Of a stretch of 6,137 nt of DNA, positions 1 through 5,157 are shown one piece after another. Location of the stretch: positions 1 to 6,137 of the forward strand of contig JAUYDG010000054.1 of assembly GCA_030691925.1 (NCBI GenBank), in the 5' to 3' direction. Below the pieces are notes generated by a model. That model saw only the letters and a list, made by a program, of their open reading frames with translations. It was not told the origin of the DNA and searched no databases. Origin of the DNA: Nanobdellota archaeon. Lineage in GTDB: Archaea > Nanobdellota > Nanobdellia > SCGC-AAA011-G17 > VGLX01. Numbering within the stretch: the stretch's first letter is position 1; every line of letters starts with the position of its first letter. The position numbers and the translations under genes were made by a program.

Positions 1-578
1 AAACAGCAGAGCTATTATACAAAGACCATGTGATCGGATGGTTCCAAGGAAGGATGGAATGGGGGCCAAGAGCTCTAGGCTCAAGAAGCATACTCTCAAA
101 CGCCTGCAACCCAAAAATGCAGGACATACTAAACCTGAAAGTGAAGCACAGGGAAAAATTCAGGCCGTTTGCGCCGGTAGTGCCGGAAGAAGACGCAAAA
201 GACTATTTCGAATGCGACGAGCCAGTACCAGTACCTACTGATTTCATGCTGATGGTATACCCGATAAAAAAAGAGAAGCAGAAGCTAATACCTGCAGTAA
301 CGCACGTAGACGGCTCAGGAAGGCTCCAAACGATAAGAAAACACCACAACCCCCTATACCATGGCGTAATAAAAGAGTTTGAAAAACTAACAAAAATACC
401 AATACTCATCAACACATCCTTCAACATAAGGGGAGAGCCAATAGTCTGCACACCACTAGACGCCTACAAGTGCATGATGGGAACAGGAATAGACTGCCTA
501 GTCATGGACAAGTTCTTGATAAGAAGGGAAGACAACCCGCAGCACATGTGGGACAGCGAAAAATACGCGAAAGATTAA
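1..578 (+). CDS. Carbamoyltransferase (NodU/CmcH/TobZ-like), C-terminal part, 5' end outside the window
   Basis: This is the last ~190 residues of a carbamoyltransferase that uses carbamoyl phosphate and ATP, via carbamoyl-adenylate, to carbamoylate a hydroxyl group on a sugar or secondary metabolite. Seen: the frame is open from base 3, and the residues before the GTG at 30 already fit the family (AELLYKDHVIGWFQGRM). The GTG is therefore an internal Val and not a start. The family block EWGPRALGSRSIL lies at about 57-95, followed by HREKFRPFAPVVPEE near 141-190 and INTSFNIRGEPIV near 407-447. These are hallmarks of the Carbam_trans_C domain. The Kae1-like N-terminal domain, roughly 350-400 residues in this family, is missing only because the window begins here. 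The DUF5989 gene follows 42 bases later on the same strand. The acceptor substrate cannot be told from this part. All 7 Asn codons are AAC. The family call is very secure. Confidence 0.93.
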   Translation, partial: TAELLYKDHVIGWFQGRMEWGPRALGSRSILSNACNPKMQDILNLKVKHREKFRPFAPVVPEEDAKDYFECDEPVPVPTDFMLMVYPIKKEKQKLIPAVTHVDGSGRLQTIRKHHNPLYHGVIKEFEKLTKIPILINTSFNIRGEPIVCTPLDAYKCMMGTGIDCLVMDKFLIRREDNPQHMWDSEKYAKD

Positions 579-579
579 A

Positions 580-587
580 TTTAAAAA
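580..587 (+). promoter_or_regulatory. Possible TATA box for the DUF5989 gene
   Basis: TTTAAAAA begins two bases after the carbamoyltransferase stop. Placing its first base at -30 puts transcription start near 610, just before the GGTGA ribosome-binding site, and gives an 11-base leader. The small gene could instead be read only by read-through from upstream, because the gap is just 42 bases. The assignment rests on spacing and AT-rich match alone. Confidence 0.4.
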
Positions 588-610
588 CACTCAGAACATT
601 AACAAGAAAA

Positions 611-615
611 GGTGA
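611..615 (+). promoter_or_regulatory. Shine-Dalgarno site GGTGA that decides the DUF5989 start
   Basis: GGTGA matches the anti-Shine-Dalgarno end of archaeal 16S rRNA and lies 5 bases before the ATG at 621. A GTG in the same frame at 612 lies inside this site and would be the longer start. The ribosome-binding site makes ATG 621 the better choice. This is the clearest Shine-Dalgarno site in front of a gene in the window. Confidence 0.65.
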
Positions 616-620
616 ACCCT

Positions 621-854
621 ATGGGAAACGAAAGGATTGAGAACAAAGGAAGAATAGTAATTCAACAAAATGTGAAAGTTATAGAAAATGAAGAGTTAAA
701 AAATAAAAGTATACTAGCAGAATTTTGGGACTTCTTGAAAGTAAGGAAGAAATGGTGGCTGTTACCGATAATCCTAATGCTGATATTCGTAAGCATACTA
801 ATAATATTCGGGCAAAGCTCAGCAGTATCGCCATTCGTATACGCATTGTTCTAA
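621..854 (+). CDS. DUF5989 family small single-helix membrane protein
   Basis: This 77-residue protein ends in the recognisable DUF5989 pattern: EFWDFLKVRKKWW (34-46), a hydrophobic helix of about 18 residues (47-64), then a short SSAVSPFVYALF tail (66-77). The RKK just before the helix suggests an inside N-terminus and an outside tail. The first ~30 residues are polar and poorly conserved in type; the core family is about 50 residues long. The family has no established biochemical role. It is repeatedly found beside carbamoyltransferases, often with an SGNH/GDSL hydrolase, so it may anchor or assist carbamoylation at the membrane (inference). ATG 621 is preferred over in-frame GTG 612 because GGTGA lies 5 bases upstream. 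The gene begins 42 bases after the carbamoyltransferase and ends just before a poly-T terminator, so the two likely form the 3' end of one operon. Confidence 0.85.
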   Translation: MGNERIENKGRIVIQQNVKVIENEELKNKSILAEFWDFLKVRKKWWLLPIILMLIFVSILIIFGQSSAVSPFVYALF

Positions 855-858
855 AACC

Positions 859-871
859 TTTTTCTTTTTTT
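859..871 (+). terminator. Poly-T terminator after the DUF5989 gene
   Basis: The 13-base tract TTTTTCTTTTTTT starts 4 bases after the DUF5989 stop codon, with no clear stem-loop before it. T-runs of this kind are the usual intrinsic termination signal for archaeal RNA polymerase. It separates the carbamoyltransferase operon from the phosphoesterase promoter just downstream. Confidence 0.7.
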
Positions 872-882
872 GAAGAAAATTA

Positions 883-888
883 TTTAAA
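883..888 (+). promoter_or_regulatory. TATA box of the metallophosphoesterase gene
   Basis: TTTAAA (within TTATTTAAACC) starts exactly 30 bases before the ATG at 913 and lies just after the preceding poly-T terminator. With the first base at -30 the transcript would begin at the A of the start codon, which makes it leaderless. No Shine-Dalgarno sequence precedes the ATG, which agrees. Confidence 0.6.
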
Positions 889-912
889 CCTATATTCACT
901 AGAAGAGATGAA

Positions 913-1506
913 ATGAAAATCCTGGCATTCGTAGACACGCACGGGAACATGGAAGCGATAAAAAGGCTCCTGCTAAAAGGAGAAGGAGTAGACCTCATAG
1001 TATGCGCAGGAGACATCTCAAACTTCGGAAACAACCTGAAAGGGCTAGTTGCAAAATTCCAAAAACTAAAAACGCCAATGCTCATAATCCATGGAAACCA
1101 CGAATCAGAAGAGCAGATGAAAGAACTTGCAAAAGAGTTCCCTTGGCTCATATTCTTACACAAAGGGTCATACCAGATAAACGGCTACTGCTTCTTCGGC
1201 TACGGCGGAGGAGGATTCTCAACAGAGGATTTACAATACGAGAAAACAGCAAGCAGGTTCAGGAAAACACTAAAAAAAGACGTTAAGCTAGTGATAATAA
1301 CGCATGGGCCGCCATACGGGACAAGATGCGACTTCCTGTCACATCAAGGGCACAGGGGATGCAGAAGCTATACAAAAATAGACAAAGAACTTAAACCGGT
1401 ATTACATATCTGCGGGCACCTGCACGAAACAGCGTCTATGAGGGACAGGATAGGCGACACATTAGTAATAAACCCCGGAGCAGAAGGAAAGATCATTCGA
1501 ATCTAA
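913..1506 (+). CDS. Calcineurin-like metallophosphoesterase
   Basis: This 197-residue cytosolic phosphoesterase has the full set of metal-binding motifs of the superfamily: D8-T-H10, G33-D34-I-S-N, G61-N62-H63-E64, H131-G-P-P and G168-H169-L-H171. These bind two metal ions and place a hydrolytic water. The length is close to that of single-domain archaeal and bacterial family members, with no signal peptide or added domain. Substrates in this family range from nucleotides to phosphoproteins and phosphodiesters, and the sequence does not choose between them. The segment after HGPP (residues 136-152) contains C139 and C150, which is less usual but not diagnostic. The start is ATG 913, 30 bases after a TATA box. 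An ATG at 908 is in another frame. The gene stands alone between a terminator and the convergent taw1 unit. All 7 Asn codons are AAC, as in the carbamoyltransferase. Confidence 0.92.
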   Translation: MKILAFVDTHGNMEAIKRLLLKGEGVDLIVCAGDISNFGNNLKGLVAKFQKLKTPMLIIHGNHESEEQMKELAKEFPWLIFLHKGSYQINGYCFFGYGGGGFSTEDLQYEKTASRFRKTLKKDVKLVIITHGPPYGTRCDFLSHQGHRGCRSYTKIDKELKPVLHICGHLHETASMRDRIGDTLVINPGAEGKIIRI

Positions 1507-1621
1507 AAAGATCAACAAACTTCTTCTCTAGACCTCCCCTTTTGCCTTTAACACTTAAGTCAAGCTTATAGGCCTTTAATAACGGATACTTCCTAAACCC
1601 TTTCAGTTTGAACTCTGCCAT
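1493..1621 (-). CDS. Candidate 42-residue basic protein directly after taw1
   Basis: On the minus strand an ATG lies one codon after the amber stop of taw1 and in the same frame. It opens a 42-residue frame that ends in TGA, overlapping the last 14 bases of the convergent phosphoesterase gene. The product (beginning MAEFKLKGFRKYPLLK, ending FVDLFRFE) is lysine-rich, has no membrane segment and matches no family I recognise. In favour: it fills almost the whole gap between the convergent genes, its make-up is protein-like, and it could be translated by termination-reinitiation. Against: there is no good Shine-Dalgarno site and it is short enough to arise by chance. It could also be a former C-terminal extension of Taw1 or a decayed gene. 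Taw1 itself has the normal family length without it. Confidence 0.35.
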   Translation of the reverse strand: MAEFKLKGFRKYPLLKAYKLDLSVKGKRGGLEKKFVDLFRFE

Positions 1622-1624
1622 TTT

Positions 1625-2563
1625 CTAAAAGCTTAACATCCTTTTCTTCGAATCCTTCCCTGATAATAGGACAACCCTTGAATTCTCCTTCTCATCTATC
1701 ATCTCCAACCCGGTAAGTTTTATAATCTTTTGTGAAAACGCTTTTACATCCTTATGCAGAGGCATGTTCTTCAGCTCCAGATTAAGCCTCGAATGCCCCA
1801 CCCACATGTAAGCCTTGATTTCTACAAAATCCGGATCAGCCTTCTTAATAAGCTGGGCATAACCCTTAGCATCAACCATGTTCAGCCCTTTGACAAGAGT
1901 AAGCCTAAGGACTTTCCTTGTTTTTAAGCTCGGAAGCAATCCCAAAGTCTTATTAAACCTGTCCCAGGAATCTTTTGCCAAAGGTCTGTCAACTTCATCA
2001 TAAAGCCTCTTATTCGGCGCATCAACAGAAACGTAAAGCTGAACAGGCAAATCACTAAGATTTTCCAAGCTCTTTGGGAACAGGCCGTTAGTGACAAGAA
2101 AAGAGCACTTCTTTTGCTTCTTCAACTCTGACAGCAAGCCATCAAGCTTAGGATAAAGAGTAGGCTCACCGGTAAGGCTTATCGCAAAATACTTAGGATC
2201 CTGCGCTTCCCTCAGCTTCTTAGCGTTAACCTTATCATTCCCGCCAAAACCTGATAAAAGCTTCCTCTGAGCAGCTATACAGCCCCCAATTATATCTTTA
2301 GGCTCATCAACTTTTTTCCCCAAATCTTTTTTCGTAGTCAAAGAGGTGTCGCGCCAGCAGAAAACACACCTGTTAACGCAAAAAACAGAAGGGGTCATCT
2401 GGCAGCACTGATGAGACTTCACACCATAAAACTTCTGCTTATAGCAAACATCCTTGTCTGTCAAGCTCTTCCTGGTCCACTCACAAATCTTGCAGGCAGA
2501 ATGATTACCTACAAAACGATAACCCTGCTTCTCTAAAACAGCTTTAATCTTGTCTGATACCAC
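1625..2563 (-). CDS. taw1: 4-demethylwyosine synthase Taw1/TYW1 (radical SAM tRNA-modifying enzyme)
   Basis: Taw1 joins a two-carbon unit from pyruvate to N1-methylguanosine 37 of tRNA-Phe, forming the tricyclic imG-14 base that protects the reading frame next to the anticodon. The 312-residue protein has the radical SAM motif C62-VNR-C66-VF-C69 followed by WR. Upstream are C27, C40 and C53 at 13-residue spacing, matching the ligands of the second Fe-S cluster in the Methanocaldococcus enzyme. K42, in CYKQKFYG, matches the lysine proposed to hold pyruvate. Other family blocks are SLTGEPTLYPKL (129-140), QLYVSVDAP (175-183), LTLVKGLN (221-228) and EIKAYMWVGHSRL (248-260). There is no flavodoxin domain, as is normal in archaea. 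The start is GTG 2563. No ATG is near, and a TATA box begins 32 bases upstream, so the mRNA is probably leaderless. The stop is TAG. Confidence 0.95.
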   Translation of the reverse strand: MVSDKIKAVLEKQGYRFVGNHSACKICEWTRKSLTDKDVCYKQKFYGVKSHQCCQMTPSVFCVNRCVFCWRDTSLTTKKDLGKKVDEPKDIIGGCIAAQRKLLSGFGGNDKVNAKKLREAQDPKYFAISLTGEPTLYPKLDGLLSELKKQKKCSFLVTNGLFPKSLENLSDLPVQLYVSVDAPNKRLYDEVDRPLAKDSWDRFNKTLGLLPSLKTRKVLRLTLVKGLNMVDAKGYAQLIKKADPDFVEIKAYMWVGHSRLNLELKNMPLHKDVKAFSQKIIKLTGLEMIDEKENSRVVLLSGKDSKKRMLSF

Positions 2564-2587
2564 GGCTTTGAAATAATCCCTTAATGA

Positions 2588-2595
2588 TTTATAAA
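2588..2595 (-). promoter_or_regulatory. TATA box of taw1
   Basis: The minus strand reads CTTTATAAATC. TTTATAAA starts at 2595, 32 bases before the GTG at 2563. This predicts transcription start at about 2565 and a leader of about 2 bases, in line with the other promoters here. The core octamer is itself palindromic, but the only gene at the right distance is taw1. Confidence 0.6.
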
Positions 2596-2603
2596 GGTTT
2601 TTG

Positions 2604-2610
2604 AAAAAAA
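2604..2610 (-). terminator. Minus-strand T-run directly after the open frame at 2611-2784
   Basis: Seven T residues follow directly after the TAA that closes the minus-strand frame at 2611-2784, and the run lies just upstream of the taw1 TATA box. This is how a real archaeal gene end looks, so it is the main reason to suspect that the frame before it was once a gene. Confidence 0.4.
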
Positions 2611-2784
2611 TTAAATCCGTAAAAGAGGAGCTGTAGCATAAAGAGATTTATTTCCTTTTTTCTTTATCATGCTTTCAAGTCTTTTAATCCGCAATCTGCG
2701 ATTCTCCGCACTGTTAAGATCTTCCGAGGTAAAATTGTCACTATAATCTAAAGTTTTCTGCTCTGAAGATTCAGCCTCAAGACC
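2611..2784 (-). pseudogene. Possible 3' remnant of a decayed gene upstream of taw1
   Basis: A minus-strand frame of 57 codons runs from just after a TAA (2787-2785) to a TAA at 2613-2611. The translation is protein-like: an acidic linker (AESSEQKTLDYSDNFTSEDL), then a basic stretch likely to be helical (NRRLRIKRLESMIKKKG), then KSLYATAPLLRI. It has no start codon near its beginning; the first options are TTG at codon 31 and ATG at codon 39. In a neighbouring frame, a TTG at about 2806 opens LVSKHRLRS and ends in TGA just where this frame takes over. One frameshift could therefore join them into a ~65-residue protein. A T-run follows the stop. I recognise no family. It may be a gene end cut off by acquisition of the neighbouring ATPase unit, or simply a chance frame. 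Confidence 0.3.
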
Positions 2785-2823
2785 TTAATCTATGCTTTGA
2801 TACCAAATTGCCTGTTGGGAAAA

Positions 2824-2851
2824 GATTATGCTAAAAAACTGATTATACTAA
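2824..2851 (+). repeat. Near-identical 11-base direct repeats, 17-base period
   Basis: GATTATGCTAA (2824-2834) and GATTATACTAA (2841-2851) differ at one base and start 17 bases apart. They lie about 80-110 bases before the ATPase start, in a stretch with no convincing gene, and share the (G/A)CTAA core with the repeats nearer the promoter. They may be outer binding sites of the same regulator or remains of a duplication. Confidence 0.5.
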
Positions 2852-2901
2852 GCCAGCATCATCTTGCTATGTGCTACTAGTGCTAATTGATAATAAAAAG
2901 A

Positions 2902-2909
2902 TTTATATA
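2902..2909 (+). promoter_or_regulatory. TATA box of the DUF4143 ATPase gene
   Basis: TTTATATA begins exactly 30 bases before the ATG at 2932, which predicts a transcript starting on the start codon itself. It is the strongest TATA match in the window and is flanked on both sides by the repeated GTGCTAATT element. Confidence 0.7.
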
Positions 2910-2914
2910 ATAGT

Positions 2915-2931
2915 GCTAATTAATAATTAGC
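2915..2931 (+). promoter_or_regulatory. Perfect palindrome (likely operator) abutting the ATPase start codon
   Basis: GCTAATTAATAATTAGC has two perfect 8-base arms around a single central A. It ends at the base before the ATG and fills the space between the TATA box and the predicted transcription start. A dimeric regulator bound here would block initiation. The left arm recurs almost unchanged at 2882-2889, upstream of the TATA box, without its right arm. Confidence 0.6.
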
Positions 2932-4191
2932 ATGATAACGAAGGAGGCGTTAAGGCAAATAGTAACCCAGCAAAAAGCAGAAGGGTTCGAAATAGGGGGG
3001 ACTGTAAGAAGGGACGTCATGGATGAGGTGCTGAAATGGTTCAACGACAACAGGGTTCTCATACTAACCGGAGTGAGGCGCAGCGGGAAGTCAACGATAT
3101 TAAAACAGCTTATTCATGAAAAAGAAAAATACTGCTATGTCAACTTCGAGGACGAGAGATTCATAGAGTTCAAAGCACAGGATTTTGAACAACTAAACGA
3201 GGTGCTAGTTGAAATTTACGGCAACCCCAAGCTGTACTTCTTTGATGAAGTGCAAAATATAGAAAAATTTGAAGTGTTTATAAGAAGGCTTCAAGACCAA
3301 GGCAAAAAAGTTGTGATTACGGGCTCAAACGCATCACTGCTCAGCAAGGAATTCGGAACAAGGCTTACAGGAAGGTACAAGCCTTTTGAAATATACCCAT
3401 TCTCATTTGCAGAATACTTGAAGTTCAAAAAGGTAAATCCTGAAAAAAACTGGCCTTACCTAACGGAAAAAAGGGTAAAACTGATAAAACTCTTTAAAGA
3501 ATATCTTGAAAACGGAGGCATGCCAGAATACCTTAAAAACAAAGATAAGGAATACATAAAAACGGTCTATGAAAACATTCTCTACAGAGATGTCATAGCA
3601 AGGTATGAAATTAGAAGACAAAAAATACTCAAAGAGCTTGTCAACATACTATCAGCAAATATCTCATCAACTTTTACTTACAACGCCCTTAAAACCTCTC
3701 TGGGGCTTGCAAACTCAATAACAGTAAAAGAATATATTTCATACCTAAATAACTCCTTCCTATTTTTCGAACTCCAAAAATTTGAATTTTCAATAAAAAA
3801 GCAGCTTAATGCACCTAAAAAGATTTACATCATAGATCCCGCATTTAGCCAGGTTATAGGATTTAACTTTTCAACTAACAGAGGCAGACTTCTAGAAAAT
3901 ATAGTATTCATAGAGCTGAAAAGAAGAAACAAAGAAACGTACTACTATGCAGATAAAGGAGAATGTGACTTCTTAATAAAAGAAGGAACAAAGATAAGCG
4001 AAGCAATACAAGTCTGTTACACCCTAGAAAAAAACAATAAAGAACGAGAAATTAATGGCCTAATCGAAGCAATGAATAAATTCAAACTGCAAGAAGGAAC
4101 TATAATAACATATGAACAGGAAGAAGAAATCGAATCGGATGGAAAAAATATAAAAATTATACCTGCCTTTAAATGGCTGCTCAAGCTCTAG
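2932..4191 (+). CDS. AAA-type ATPase with DUF4143 C-terminal domain (COG1373-like)
   Basis: This 419-residue protein has an AAA_14 ATPase core followed by a DUF4143 domain. Seen: Walker A GVRRSGKST at 47-55, a Walker B region LYFFDEVQ at 101-108, the ITGSNASLL segment at 129-137, and LTGRYKPFEIYPFSFAEYL at 145-163. The C-terminal half has RGRLLENIVFIELKRR (317-332), ECDF (344-347) and SEAIQVCY (356-363). These recall an E...D...ExK nuclease-like core, with Gln360 in place of the catalytic Lys, a form I think is common in archaeal members. The family is abundant and scattered in archaea; its role is unsettled, with proposals of mobile, defence or helicase-like functions. There is no membrane segment. 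The start ATG is 30 bases after TTTATATA, so the mRNA is probably leaderless. The gene is solitary, under what looks like its own palindromic operator. An intact frame argues that it is functional. Confidence 0.9.
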   Translation: MITKEALRQIVTQQKAEGFEIGGTVRRDVMDEVLKWFNDNRVLILTGVRRSGKSTILKQLIHEKEKYCYVNFEDERFIEFKAQDFEQLNEVLVEIYGNPKLYFFDEVQNIEKFEVFIRRLQDQGKKVVITGSNASLLSKEFGTRLTGRYKPFEIYPFSFAEYLKFKKVNPEKNWPYLTEKRVKLIKLFKEYLENGGMPEYLKNKDKEYIKTVYENILYRDVIARYEIRRQKILKELVNILSANISSTFTYNALKTSLGLANSITVKEYISYLNNSFLFFELQKFEFSIKKQLNAPKKIYIIDPAFSQVIGFNFSTNRGRLLENIVFIELKRRNKETYYYADKGECDFLIKEGTKISEAIQVCYTLEKNNKEREINGLIEAMNKFKLQEGTIITYEQEEEIESDGKNIKIIPAFKWLLKL

Positions 4192-4245
4192 AATACGAAA
4201 AACGAGATGCATCAAAAACCGTACATTATTTTCCTCAAGCTTTAG

Positions 4246-4257
4246 TTCTTTTTATTT
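4246..4257 (+). terminator. T-rich terminator after the ATPase gene
   Basis: The tract TTCTTTTTATTT lies 55 bases after the ATPase stop, in the 93-base gap to the convergent tatD gene. A second, weaker T-rich stretch is nearer the stop (about 4226-4232). For the minus strand the same gap offers only two T5 runs (4214-4218 and 4198-4202), so the end of the tatD transcript is less clear. Confidence 0.45.
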
Positions 4258-4284
4258 GGCTATTGCGGTTTTGCCTATACTTTT

Positions 4285-5034
4285 CTATCTAAAAATCTTC
4301 TTGAAATTCATGAAGACTATCTTCTCAACCTCTTCAGGATCCAAGCCTTTTATTTCAGCAATCTTTTTGACAGTAAAGGCAACATTCATAGGCTCATTCC
4401 TCTGTCCTTTCACAGGAGGAAGAAAAGGAGCATCTGTTTCCGTTAATAATTGGCTGACAGAAACCTGCCTGACCAAGTTCTGAAAGTGCTCGGAAAAAAC
4501 AACATTGCAAGGAACCGAGAACATCCAGCCATTATCCTCTGCCCTCTTAACAAGGCTCATGCTGCCAGAAAAACAATGCATGACAACCTTCTTGGCCTTA
4601 AAACCTTCCAAAACCTCGATAACTTTCTCCTCAGCCTTACGAGAATGAACTATCACTGGTAGCTTTAACTCCTCAGAAAGCTGTAACAACCTTGAAAAAT
4701 TTTTCTCCTGTTCTTCTTCCTTGCCCTTGGCCTCCTGAAAATCTAACCCTATTTCACCAATAGCGATAATCTCTTTTCTATGAGCCTTTATGAAATCCAA
4801 ACTTTTCTCAAACTCTTCTTCAGAAAGCCTTAAGGCATCTGCAGGGTATAATCCCAAAGCAGGCTTTATAATCGGGAACTTTTTTGCCAAATCCAAAGTC
4901 TTCACGTTAAGCTCATAGTTAGTGCCACTGCTGATAACAGCGGTTAAACCGGCTTGTTTCGCCCTTTCCAACACTTCCGTAAGGTCTGGCTCGAAAGCCT
5001 TATGCTCCATGTGCGCGTGAACATCGACTAACAT
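4285..5034 (-). CDS. tatD: TatD family metal-dependent hydrolase (DNase-like)
   Basis: This 249-residue amidohydrolase-fold enzyme has the TatD signature set. H6 and H8 sit in DVHAH, the bridging Glu is E94 in IGEIGLD (92-98), then come H130 (IVHSRKA), H153 (VMHCFSG) and D201 (TETDAPFLPP, 198-207). Two divalent metals are bound, and characterised relatives cut DNA from 3' ends or act in nucleic-acid repair and turnover in the cytosol. The GxHP motif of bacterial TatD reads G61-L-Y63-P here, a change I believe is frequent in archaeal homologues. Length is normal (about 250-265) and the frame is intact. The start is ATG 5034, 30 bases after TATAAAA, so the mRNA is probably leaderless. The gene is transcribed away from the HEPN/MNT pair, with which it shares an intergenic region, and toward the ATPase. 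The exact substrate is not predictable. Confidence 0.92.
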   Translation of the reverse strand: MLVDVHAHMEHKAFEPDLTEVLERAKQAGLTAVISSGTNYELNVKTLDLAKKFPIIKPALGLYPADALRLSEEEFEKSLDFIKAHRKEIIAIGEIGLDFQEAKGKEEEQEKNFSRLLQLSEELKLPVIVHSRKAEEKVIEVLEGFKAKKVVMHCFSGSMSLVKRAEDNGWMFSVPCNVVFSEHFQNLVRQVSVSQLLTETDAPFLPPVKGQRNEPMNVAFTVKKIAEIKGLDPEEVEKIVFMNFKKIFR

Positions 5035-5057
5035 ACACTTCTTTTATACTTTTAGTC

Positions 5058-5064
5058 TTTTATA
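5058..5064 (-). promoter_or_regulatory. TATA box of tatD
   Basis: On the minus strand TATAAAA, preceded by an AAAGG stretch that could act as a BRE, begins exactly 30 bases before the ATG at 5034. A second TATAAAA lies only 14 bases before the ATG, too close to place a start upstream of the gene, so it is probably not the working box. Confidence 0.65.
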
Positions 5065-5116
5065 CCTTTCGCTCGAAAAATAATTGGTTTTTAAAAAGTT
5101 CATATGGTTTCAAATG

Positions 5117-5130
5117 TTACCGTTTGGTAA
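5117..5130 (+). promoter_or_regulatory. Inverted repeat upstream of the MNT gene promoter
   Basis: TTACC-GTTT-GGTAA is a perfect 5-base inverted repeat with a 4-base spacer, placed 12 bases before the TATA box at 5142. It may be a regulator site for the HEPN/MNT module, or for tatD, whose start is 83 bases away on the other side. A nearby GTTCATATGG (5098-5107) resembles half of the operator palindrome at 5167-5180. Confidence 0.35.
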
Positions 5131-5141
5131 GAAACGAAATG

Positions 5142-5149
5142 TTTAAATA
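5142..5149 (+). promoter_or_regulatory. TATA box of the HEPN/MNT module
   Basis: TTTAAATA lies 32 bases before the ATG at 5174 but only 23 before the in-frame ATG at 5165. Taking -30 for the first base puts transcription start near 5172. The 5165 codon would then lie upstream of the transcript, so translation should begin at 5174 with a leader of about 2 bases. Confidence 0.6.
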
Positions 5150-5157
5150 TTAGTTGT

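Larger units (their letters stand above)
2865..2931 (+). repeat. GCTA repeat cluster with a 17-base direct repeat around the ATPase promoter
   Basis: TGCTA or GTGCTA occurs at 2865, 2871, 2880 and 2913. The last two copies are part of a 17-base direct repeat: TAGTGCTAATTGATAAT at 2878-2894 and TAGTGCTAATTAATAAT at 2911-2927, one mismatch, 33 bases apart. The TATA box lies exactly between the two copies, so one copy covers the TFB side and the other the transcription start. Such placement suggests operators for repression or autoregulation. Confidence 0.55.

Noticed and set aside
38..451. Overlapping frames at 38-241 (+) and 203-451 (-)
   Set aside because: Both lie inside the well-supported carbamoyltransferase frame and have no family resemblance.
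30..578. Complete gene starting at GTG 30
   Set aside because: The family pattern continues upstream of the GTG to the window edge, so the codon is an internal Val of a longer carbamoyltransferase.
725..916. Plus-strand frame running from inside the DUF5989 gene to the start of the phosphoesterase gene
   Set aside because: It crosses the DUF5989 coding end, the poly-T terminator and the next promoter in another frame, and its product is not recognisable.
819..1286. Frames at 819-1163 (-) and 1002-1286 (+)
   Set aside because: They overlap the phosphoesterase, whose motifs are complete. The minus frame also runs through the terminator and promoter.
1625..1627. Amber codon of taw1 as pyrrolysine
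   Set aside because: The 312-residue protein already has the normal family length, and nothing in the window (tRNA-Pyl, PylS) supports TAG decoding.
2564..2931. tRNA, riboswitch or CRISPR array in the gene-poor gap
   Set aside because: No cloverleaf, no conserved RNA fold and no evenly spaced long repeats with unique spacers. The repeats are short and promoter-linked.
4256..4662. Plus-strand frames at 4256-4483 and 4450-4662
   Set aside because: They are antisense shadows of tatD, whose catalytic residues are all present on the other strand.
5081..5097. Second TATA box at about 5088-5097 (TTTTTAAAAA)
   Set aside because: No start codon lies at a workable distance, and the box at 5142 explains the downstream gene better.
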